From assembly GCA_029747585.1 (NCBI GenBank), contig JAPEVF010000698.1, forward strand, positions 1-23,528: DNA of 23,528 nt, in the 5' to 3' direction. This document shows positions 1-7,987 of the stretch, in pieces (position 1 is the first letter of the stretch; every line of letters starts with the position of its first letter). The stretch comes from Pleurotus djamor. Taxonomy: Eukaryota > Basidiomycota > Agaricomycetes > Agaricales > Pleurotaceae. The notes beneath the pieces are model-generated. The model saw only the letters and a list, made by a program, of their open reading frames with translations, searched no databases and was not told the origin of the DNA. Both the position numbers and the translations under genes were made by a program.

Positions 1-256
1 GCTACAAATTACTTTAATCCTTTAGTACAAACTATTGCAGTAATTGCTATTATTTATGCTAGTTTCTCTACTATTATTCAACAAGATACTAAAAGATTTA
101 ATTGCTTATAGTAGTATTAGTCATATGGGTGTTGTTGTTTTAGGTATTTATTCTCTAATACTATTCAAGGTATTGAAGGAGCAATATTATTAGCTTTAGC
201 TCATGGTTTTGTTTCACCTGCATTATTTATTTGTGTAGGTGGTGTTATTATGACTT
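1..256 (+). pseudogene. nad4: Mitochondrial nad4 fragment (NUMT or chimeric contig end)
   Basis: This AT-rich stretch, unlike the roughly 50% GC DNA after it, encodes an internal piece of NADH dehydrogenase subunit 4 (respiratory complex I, mitochondrial inner membrane). Seen in successive frames: IAVIAIIYASFSTI, then YSSISHMGVVVLGI, then IQGIEGAILLALAHGFVSPA and LFICVGGVI, all typical of the conserved nad4 core. The frame is broken by an extra T near 97-99, an extra CT dinucleotide near 152-155 and a lost T near 248-250. The match stops where a nuclear F-box-family frame starts. It is either a nuclear insertion of mitochondrial DNA that has decayed, or a low-quality mitochondrial read misjoined at a contig end; the sequence alone cannot decide. 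Confidence 0.85.
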
Positions 257-1122
257 GACCGTATCCTGGCTTACAACCTTCCTTCGCAGCACACCAAACC
301 TCGAAAAGCTCCTTGTTCGGGGACAACTTGGCCATGAGCCGCGAGAAGATGGGGTGTCAAAAGTCTCCCTCTCAGCGCTGAAGAGCCTCCACATCGACGC
401 CTCAAATGTCGCCGGATCGCAGCTGTTTGGCTTGCTTGATATACCCAAATGTACTCAAATCTATGGGATGTTTCAAGGCTATAGCCCCGAAGTCACCACA
501 GACGCCGTACTCTCCAACTTTCGGGCGCTTTGCACCAAGCTCGCGTCCGCAAGACCATCAAAAGTGATCGACAGAATCACCCTTACCAACATCGAAAACT
601 CCTTCCACAAAATTATCCTATTCCCTGTGGATGATCTCGAGCCATTCCTTTTGCTGCGCTTTCCTTTCAGCATCTTAGACATCTACGAATCCAGCCAACT
701 ATGGGAATCACATTTTTCATTGTCTTCGGTGACGGCGCTGACGATCGAGGAGCATGTAACGTTCAATGAGCGCAGCGTTTCCCCCGTGTGGCTACACCTG
801 TTCTTCTCTTTTAAGAACCTAAAGCATCTCAAGTTCACGCACCTGAAACCATCCACACTACTCGTCGTCCTCTCGCATCTAGAACCGGCGCTTTCCAGTA
901 GCCTCAAAGTGGATACTTTGGAAGTTGTCTCCTTTGCTGAGGTTGACTGGTCTCTCGTGGATGAGAACTCCCTCCACGCGTTTTTTNAGGAGCTTGAGCT
1001 CGGCGGGATGCCACATTCGCTTGTTTGAAATCCAGAAATGCAAGGTTTCTCAGTGGCAGATGGACATGATATCTCGGAATGTTGCCGTTCGCTGGGACGG
1101 GCATAACGACATGGACTTTTAG
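253..1122 (+). pseudogene. 5'-truncated F-box/LRR-like family gene (C-terminal part)
   Basis: This is the C-terminal half of the same family as the intact gene at 20959-22624. SWLTTFLRSTPNLEKL here parallels DWITTFLRQTPNIEEI there, and FGLLDIPKCTQIYG parallels FDGLEIPTSTQVCG. Everything upstream, including the F-box, is missing because the nad4 segment abuts it. The start is therefore not real and the match begins at the junction. At 981-987 the run TTTTTTN separates two frames. The upstream frame would end at 1028, but the family's C-terminus (FEIQKCKVSQ, VAVRWDGHNDMDF, like VTVEWDGVEDGDEDG) lies one base over and ends at 1122. The ambiguous base probably marks a homopolymer length error rather than a biological frameshift. 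The function is presumably substrate recognition in an SCF-type ubiquitin ligase, inferred from the family only. Confidence 0.75.
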
Positions 1123-1264
1123 CACGAGCAATAGGATATTGAGGCCACGGACTCAGGCCTATGGAATAGAGTACAATTACGATATAATAACAAATGGCCA
1201 TGCACTAGTAGATAAGTTAGTACCTCCTCCGTCTCCTTCCCGTCCTCACCAGCCACATTATCTA

Positions 1265-2506
1265 TCATCCGAGCTTTAAGATTAAACGTCCATCTTCTCT
1301 GCGCTTTCCCTTTTGTGCTTTACACAAAGACCTCATAATATCACGATCATCGGGGCCAAATTTGACATACGCCTCTGAAAACTTGCTAGGTCTGACGCGT
1401 CGTCTGTGGATCAGAACGAGTTTGGCTCTAATTTAAGCATGAGGATTTGACGATATCAAAGCCTCGCGAGCCTACTCACAGATACTTCTGCAGCTCCCTA
1501 CGATTCCATGGCTTCATGACAAGTGGCAATAAGTCATTACTGTTAAGGAGTACCTCGTGGTTGAAGCCGAAGCACGACACCGACGCAGCGTAGACAGGGA
1601 ACAGCTCGGGTGCCAAAAGCTCGAGTGGAAAATCGACATATTCATTTTTAGGCGCATCAATAAGTACCCAAGGTCGCGGGGAGTCTGGTGAATGCAGAGG
1701 TTTCAGGCAAGTTTCGTACCCGTCAAATGTTGGGCGTGTGTATACGCCCTCAGGGGAGATGAGAAATATCGTGCCCACGAAATTGAAGTAGAGGAATGTC
1801 TTGCGCTGCTGGATGAGCGTCGACATGATGAATATAAGCAGAGCCGACTTTCCTTGAAGAAATAAATGACTTTAGTATCTGAGTGACGAGGTAACGAGTT
1901 GTCGACTCACCAGATCCTGAGGGCCCCTCTAAGCGATGCCCTCGAATTGGATTGACCATGTTGGAAGAAGATAACATGAGCTGCTCGAATACGTCCACCA
2001 TTTCAGGCCGTACGACCAAGCGGCAATTCGTCAGCACTAGATGGCAGGTTTCGCCTCGCAATGTGTCACCGATGTTTATAATATCGCCAATATCGTGTGC
2101 TTGATTCCGTTCGAGGCATTTCCGGTGGAAAGGGATCCACGCAGAGTGGCCTGGCTCAGCCTCCCATCCGAGTTCACAAGGTTGGTGGGACATGGGGGTT
2201 ACGGTTGTAGGCATTCTGGTGGTGTTCACCGCCATTATATACCGATTTGTGTCCCAACGAACAGCTCCTATCATCAACATCCTCCTCCACGCCTGACGTA
2301 TCCGACGCACTGCTTGCTCATCTCCGCAAGTTTGACAGCCAATCCCGACCCCCGCCCACCACACGGAGGCTCAGCCAAGGGGAACCAAAGGAGGCTATGA
2401 GAGCCGTCCAGAAACAACCACAGCTTGGCATGATCACGATTTTCCTCTTCGTAACTTGAGGAGGTAGAGGAAGTTCGGCGCTTCGGCGCTTACGCGCAAA
2501 CTCCAT
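1265..2506 (-). CDS. Crinkler/RHS-like P-loop ATPase (fungal), 4 exons
   Basis: Predicted exons from the 5' end: 2365-2506, 1911-2312, 1480-1852 and 1265-1403, giving about 351 aa. An N-terminal basic segment starts MEFARKRRSAELPLPPQ. Then comes a conserved region (LTNCRLVVRPEMVDVFEQLM), a Walker A motif GPSGSGKS around residue 177-184 and a Walker B-like strand WVLIDAP around residue 245. The terminal block reads YVKFGPDDRDIMRSL, like the FGP motif of Crinkler/RHS C-terminal ATPase regions. The Walker A is split by a 58-nt intron (1853-1910, GTGAGT) between GPSGSG and KSALL. The first intron is ambiguous: 2313-2364 and 2317-2362 both keep frame. The third is 1404-1479, or 1386-1479 with an alternative in-frame acceptor. 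This family is best known from effectors and selfish or retro-element-associated proteins; its role in saprotrophic fungi is unclear. It is divergently transcribed from the GNAT gene. Confidence 0.68.
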
Positions 2507-3526
2507 TGCGTAAGGGGTGCCTATCGAATGACGAGTGCGGTGGTGGTCTGAGGTGAGGAAAAGTTTGCGAGAGTTGGGGGAGAATTGAGTATTTGAATTG
2601 TGTCGTATACAAAGGGGGGGATGCGCTCGGTTTTCCGATTTGAACATCCATGACAGAGCCCTTGTCCATGCACCGTGCTTCAGAAGCACGACGCGACCCA
2701 ACCGCCCTTGGGAATTTTCTTTTGGCTTCCAGCAGGATCCGTGCCCAACACCACGCAAGGCGTAGATAATTGACCTTTCGAGCCGACTGAGCGGGTTGTA
2801 TGAACCAAAAGGGACGGAGTACGCACCTCCAGCAGCAGCAACGTTGCCAATGACTGCACATCTAGTACCTCGTCCGCCTACTCAGGCCATCTGCGATCCA
2901 ACGTGACCGGGGCCCAGTCTGTTCTTGCCTCTGATCCTGGTCTTGACTCTCCCCCGCTTCCAAGCGAGAAAGTGGTTGACTAGCGCGGCTACCGTCAGTA
3001 AGACACATCTCAGGCGATGATGCACATTGCACACTACGCACGGTGATTCTGAAGCTCTCCCGAGTCCGAGGCATTCTTCATCTTCTTGTTCATTCCTCAA
3101 GCCATAATATCGCCCATTCTTACTCAGGCTTTCTGGCGAGACATCAACGCAACAACCAATGCTTCAGCACAAAGATGCTCACCAAGAGGTTGCTTCCTTA
3201 GCTGTATTCACGCGTTCGACAGAGAGTGGCATGCAGGGTGTCCATTGACTCCTGATTCCCTAGCCATCCTCCTCTGGCGGAAAATCTACAAAAAGCTTAG
3301 TTCTGATGGAAGGAGGATAGAGCGAGGTTCTACGAACCGATTGAAGATGCGCAAAGCAGCTAGATCGGGAGCTGGGAGATGGGGACGGGAGGTGCTGAGA
3401 ATACTGGCAGGCTGCCAGTACCCTACGTTACACTGCCACCTGCGATTATCTTATCTTATCTCCCCTCTTACTGCTAAGAACTCGCTCANGTCCCCGCCCT
3501 TTCCTCTTTCCTTGCTACTTCCTGCC
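2507..3526. promoter_or_regulatory. Divergent intergenic region between ATPase and GNAT genes
   Basis: About 1 kb separates two divergent start codons, so it should hold both promoters. I see no convincing coding sequence: open frames here lack family motifs and splice continuity. The GNAT-proximal end carries three head-to-tail TTATC elements at 3444-3460 (GATAA on the other strand, candidate GATA-factor sites), followed by a CT-rich leader up to the ATG. A single ambiguous base lies at 3489 inside this leader. Confidence 0.5.
3444..3460 (+). promoter_or_regulatory. Triple TTATC (GATAA) cluster before the GNAT gene
   Basis: Three TTATC units lie about 70-80 bp before the GNAT start codon, in a normal promoter position. 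The block matches that at 15979-15995 exactly. Confidence 0.4.
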
Positions 3527-4207
3527 ATGGAGGAACTCACTTCGCGGCCTCGCGCGCACGAAGACACCATATCATCATCCATTTCCTTCCGCGAAATCCA
3601 ACCCACCCAAACCATCCCTCTCAGACATTCCGTTTTATGGCCTGACGCACCGATCTCACACGTCTTGTTACCTGAAGACAACCTTGGGTGGCATTACGGA
3701 GCGTTCCTCCCTAAAGCTCATGGGAATACCTCACCTGTGGCCATTGAATCCCCTGGAGAGAATGGAGGGAACGCGGAGGAGGAAGCCCTTGTCGCGGTGA
3801 TATCCTTCTTCGTGGAATCCTATCCCGTTCATTCCTTTGATGGTGAAACAGGTGAAGCTGAAGAAAGAGGTGAAGTACCTACGCGAATGCTTCGATTCCG
3901 CAAATTTGCTTGTGATGTCCAGTATCAAGGACGTGGAATTGGATCGGGATTACTCGAGTACGCGTCTGCAGATGCTCGTGCGCATCTTGTCTCCTCCATC
4001 CCATCGTCGACTCAATTATCAAGGGGTGGTGGACTCAATGAGACTGATGAAACCTTCAGATCGTCGACAAACTCCGAGAATATCGTCCTTTGGTGCGATT
4101 CTAGGACAAGTGCGCTCGGATGGTACGAGAAGAAGGGCTTCCGATCGTTCGGGGAAAAGTTTTGTAAGGGGACGGTCGAGTATGTGAAGATAAAGAAGGA
4201 AATATGA
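3527..4207 (+). CDS. GNAT-family N-acetyltransferase, single exon
   Basis: The predicted protein has 226 aa. Proteins of this family transfer acetyl from acetyl-CoA to an amine; the substrate is unknown here. The acetyl-CoA-binding signature is visible: a beta-strand RMLRFRKFACDVQYQ runs into QGRGIGSGLLEYA (the R/Q-x-x-G-x-G/A pattern), then a later strand IVLWCDSRTSALGWYEKKGF, the usual GNAT ending in which an aromatic residue precedes the xKKGF turn. The open frame extends 147 codons further upstream, but that part crosses the promoter, a GATA cluster and an N. I chose the ATG at 3527 because it follows a CT-rich leader and the protein then starts MEELTSRPRAH with the length of small fungal GNATs. 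No intron is needed. It lies convergent to the GTPase gene. Confidence 0.88.
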   Translation: MEELTSRPRAHEDTISSSISFREIQPTQTIPLRHSVLWPDAPISHVLLPEDNLGWHYGAFLPKAHGNTSPVAIESPGENGGNAEEEALVAVISFFVESYPVHSFDGETGEAEERGEVPTRMLRFRKFACDVQYQGRGIGSGLLEYASADARAHLVSSIPSSTQLSRGGGLNETDETFRSSTNSENIVLWCDSRTSALGWYEKKGFRSFGEKFCKGTVEYVKIKKEI

Positions 4208-4462
4208 AGTTTACCATTTTAATCTTTGTCGCGAGGAAGCAAGTGATGTCTCTACTGTTTAGGTACCTCAGCTCAGGTATCTGCTCCCGTCATATGACAA
4301 AGAATTTGGAAGTCTGTCCACTGCACAGCCTAAGGTCATGTCTTCGTCGTTCCAGGTCGCCGTGATAACCAAGCATTTATTGAGTACACAAGTATCCGAG
4401 ATACAAAACTACTGGCGTCCGATACCTTTCCCTCTAGGTCGCAGCCGGCGATGATTAATTGA

Positions 4463-5549
4463 TTACGATCCTGACAACGGCGAAAACAGTTCAGTGACAA
4501 CCAGTAACACCAAAAAGCTTCACACTCACTAGCCTTTCCAAAGTGAAAGAATCGCTGTATACGATAGCCCAGAGTGATCCTAAGTTTTTCAGCTTCCTCA
4601 AACACCAATTCGAGTTTATGACGTGCTTCTTCGTGTTGTGCTTGCAGCGTGGAATTGGGCTCGCGCGTCTCCACCCAGAATCGTCCCTGAATCTTCTCCT
4701 CCTCGTTCGCACACGTCTTCAATTTGGTCAGTAGAGCCTGGCCTGCCTCGGACACTTTCAGCTTCTCATGTAAATCCGCCATCTCCTCCCTCAGAAGGAG
4801 AACTTCTGATTTCACAACTGTGCTAATCACAGCAGCGACATCCCACGCAGAGTTGAAGCTAGCATCGAACCTGGTGACCTGAGCGCCTTGATCGATCATT
4901 GCTTTCCATTTGTTCTGCTTGAGCTGTTCTACTCTCCCCGGCCCCATTTCGCGCGAGTTGGCGGTCCCCCACATCGAGGTCGCAAAGACGAATTTTTCCG
5001 CCGTAACTGATCCACACAGTGAAGACCATGTCTTCAACTTATTCGGGCATTCTAACGTCGAGCGGTTGCTGGAGATTGGATACATGTAGATGATGCCCGA
5101 GAGCTTGACCTTGTTCTTGCTTTTATTATCAATGGGTGACTGACTGTGTTAATTGAATGGATGATGGAGCACTTACGCAAGCCAATTCGATATCATCGCC
5201 AGAACATCATGCTCGGTAAATTTCCCGCCGATCCCAGGGGAATCGAGGAATACTACCGTCTGCTTGCCGATCTTGGTCGGGACTTGCTGAACTTCAGCTG
5301 TTTCTGTCTCTAGGCTGTGGCCGATCTTCAGCTTATCACTGATGTTCAACCTCAATGCATAAGCAATGAACTTGCGGCGTCCAGGTCAGGGACTCTTGGA
5401 GGGTGGGCGCATGTCGGTGGGATACCTACCGTGCTTTTCCCTGCTCCAGGCGGGCCAATGACCCTGTTTGCGAGTAACTCAGCTCTCAGTAGTCTGCTCA
5501 GAAGCTTGCGGACTTACGCAATGACAACGTCACTCGCGGAAAAGGACAT
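4463..5549 (-). CDS. AIG1-like GTPase (P-loop), 5 exons
   Basis: Predicted exons: 5518-5549, 5430-5463, 5177-5370, 4530-5119 and 4463-4470, giving about 285 aa. The protein starts MSFSASDVVIAVIGPPGAGK, with the G1/Walker A GPPGAGKST at residues 14-22. A 34-nt micro-exon carries almost all of it. G3 is DSPG at 65-68 in VVFLDSPGIGGKF. The family block LSGIIYMYPISSNR follows, then LKTWSSLCG and VFATSMWGTAN, where relatives usually have TTMWD. The Asp of the G4-like motif is therefore replaced by Gly, which may weaken guanine specificity. The C-terminal half is helical and charged, likely coiled coil (LLREEMADLHEKLK, QAQHEEARHKLELVFEEAEK). The last intron (4471-4529, GTGAGT...TCAG) gives an end ...RFFHFGKARS; without it the frame runs on to 4336. 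Such proteins are abundant in Agaricomycetes, with unknown roles. Confidence 0.82.
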
Positions 5550-5900
5550 CGTTGGAACGGTTGCGCGCAGAGAGGCCACTGGGGACCATCCTCGACGGAT
5601 TGCTTATAATGAGTTCCCTATCTCTCGGCCCTTTTTCATATAAACGTCCTCACTGTATCGGCGTGGCCGTTATCACGATTCATCCTGACAGATCTAGAAA
5701 GTGGTCGAGGCCAAATGGAGTTGCGTTCCTCAGAGCTGGGAATCGCACCACGAAGGAAAGCATTTAAGCGCAGGATCTGACTCGTCAGTAGGTATTTGAA
5801 CTGCGGCAAGGCCCTAAGTTCGTCCGTTCGATACAACATCTGAGGGACGAGCCAAGAGTAAAGATCGCATGGTTGTAATTATGTAAATGGATTTGTCCAG
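5550..5900. other. Intergenic: GTPase promoter and P450 3' region
   Basis: About 350 bp lies between the GTPase start and the P450 stop, both on the minus strand. It should contain the P450 3' UTR and the GTPase promoter. I see no further gene, no tRNA-like structure and no clear TATA box. Confidence 0.5.
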
Positions 5901-7987
5901 TCAAAGATTGGCATTCCTGATAAGTTCCTCCGAGAGCGGAGATCGAGGTTTGATGCTGCACTTGAATGGTTCAACATGTCTGAAACGGCCATCAAGGAAC
6001 ATCAATAACGTCTTGATAACGTCTCCAAGTTGAATCTACTCACGTAATGAATGCCCAGAAAAACTGAACATTAGTTTCGGCAGTTTGTTCTATGTCGAAC
6101 GCCGTTAAGACGGATGCAATGTAAAGCCAAAGGGCGTTCAGGGCCATATGCCTCCCTGGGCAGATGCTGAAGTAAAGAACGTTAACCGGAAAATGAGCGA
6201 ACTAGATTAGACATACCGTCGCCCAAAGCCGAAGCAAGCCTGGACAATCGCTTCAAGATGCGAATCGATTTTACCATCCTTGATGAAACGCTCAGGCTTG
6301 AACACATGGCTGTCTGGGAACTCAGCTTCGTCATGGAGAATGGCCCTGGAAGTCCGTCAGAAATGCTACGAATTCGTTGGGTGGGATGCCCACCAGCTAT
6401 TCGAATATATGATTGAGTCTTTGGGTATACGAAAGCCTTTATATTCGTCTTCAACGATGGAGAGGTGAGCTACAGCTAGAGAGGAAATGTCAACAACGAT
6501 AGATTCGCTTTGGGGCATAATTTACCTAGTGGTAGGATCGGGCGCCATCTAATTGTAGATCAGCGGTAAACCTATTGACGAGGTGCAGATGCATACCTGA
6601 GGGTTTCAAGCACGACTGCAGAAAGGTACGGGAGGTGACGGCGATCCTCCAGGACGGGAAGGCGAGAGTCAAGATATAAATCTAACTCGGCCTGCGATTT
6701 TTTCTGGACCTCAGGGAATAGGACCATAGCGGCAAAGAACATGCCCAGAGTGGAAGAGGTGGTCTCTGAGCCACCTATTATGGTACATATTAGTCTTCCA
6801 TATCATATGAACGCGGAAATCAAATACCTGCAAACGCAGAAGATGCGACATTGCGAATAACTCGTTGATCAGGCCTTGACAACGGGGTCGACTTCTCATC
6901 TTGATCATTGAGCGACCGCGATACGAACGACGGGGCTACATTTCCTTGCGACTAGAGGTCGAGNAAAAAATTGATATGAATGCCGAAGAATAGTAAGGTC
7001 CCAAACATACCATCAGCGAACGGGTTTTGGTCAAAGGGGCTTCGATCATCGCCTCTAGGTCCTCTCTCGCCCGACGGGCAAACCTCAGGAAGCTAGCGAA
7101 TGGCGTCCACATTGGAAGATGTTTGAGGAACGGTAGATGGTCGACAAGATATTCACCAGGCAATCCGGCAGCGAAGAGATACCGATGAGCAGCGTCCGAG
7201 CGTGTGACGATTGGATCGCTCTTCTCTTGAATTTCGAAGCCATAAGCGATGGAGACTATGGTAGCACTGAGCGCACTGCGTTTATCATGGAGTCAATGAC
7301 AATGGCCAAGGTAGCCAGCAAGCCACTCACTATCGAAGGTGTGGGAGAAATTCACTCGGTTCATCCAAGAGTCGCTGGAGGAAAACCCTCACGTATTTCG
7401 TTTGCGTTGGGATTTGATTCGCAGCATTTGTTGGCCCGAACTCTTGCCAAAACATCCTGCGGTGGGTTCGCCAGTCCTCCCCATAGGGGATAAAGGTAAG
7501 GATAGCATCCCACCCCATTCTGCCAGGGAATCAGATGACACACGCGGTAGTGTGAAGTAAGAACGTACAATTGGTTAAGCATGGGTGACGGATGTCTAGA
7601 ATCAGTAGAAATGAGTGTGGAAATCAACGGGCCATACTTTGCCACACCTTCCAGAGTAATGTGCTGAACGGCATGATAACAGCTCGTTGGCTGCACTCCA
7701 GGAATTGAGGACAATGGTTGACGTCCCGAGGACTTGGAAATGGAGGATATCAGAGTCTGTCAGAAGTTAAGTTAGTTGAGCTTTGTGGAAGTAAGTGGCG
7801 TTAAACCGTAGTATTTTGATAATCGCGCGTATTCTAGCCATTGCCTATGGGAGGGAAGATTGAGGTTCCCAATGAGAGGCCATTTCCTTGGGCCGGGTGG
7901 CAGCGGCAACGAACGGGACTTCGTTCGTCTGACCGCCAAGAGCGCGAGACAAGCGACAATAGAGAGGGATAGGTAGACGACCAACAT
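5901..7987 (-). CDS. Cytochrome P450 monooxygenase, complete, 12 exons
   Basis: Predicted exons: 7807-7987, 7648-7756, 7569-7595, 7331-7519, 7011-7275, 6828-6951, 6597-6774, 6526-6548, 6394-6475, 6217-6345, 6044-6166 and 5901-5979. They join in one frame to 502 aa, the usual length for a microsomal class II P450. An N-terminal anchor (LVVYLSLSIVACLALLAV, residues 2-19) and the proline hinge LPLPPGPRKWPLIGN suggest an ER membrane location. Other marks are WRTHRRMF (C-helix), the oxygen-activation motif GGSETT at 299-304, ETLR (ExxR) at 355-358, FKPERF at 408-413 and the heme signature FGFGRRICPGRHMA with Cys438. All catalytic motifs are intact, so the enzyme should be functional with a P450 reductase. 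The substrate is unknown. It resembles the large basidiomycete group often labelled O-methylsterigmatocystin oxidoreductase-like, which does not imply that activity. A TATA-like ATAAAAG lies at about 8018-8024. An ambiguous base (6964) falls harmlessly in an intron. Confidence 0.95.

Noticed and set aside
3086..3526. N-terminal extension of the GNAT reading frame
   Set aside because: It crosses promoter-like DNA and an N, lacks conserved sequence, and an ATG with a CT-rich leader follows at 3527.
4336..4462. Longer C-terminus of the AIG1-like GTPase ending at 4336
   Set aside because: A strong 59-nt intron (4471-4529) gives a family-like short ending; the extension has no similarity to the family.
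1265..7987. Biosynthetic gene cluster formed by ATPase, GNAT, GTPase and P450
   Set aside because: There is no core biosynthetic enzyme (PKS, NRPS, terpene synthase) and no transporter or cluster regulator; adjacency alone is not enough.
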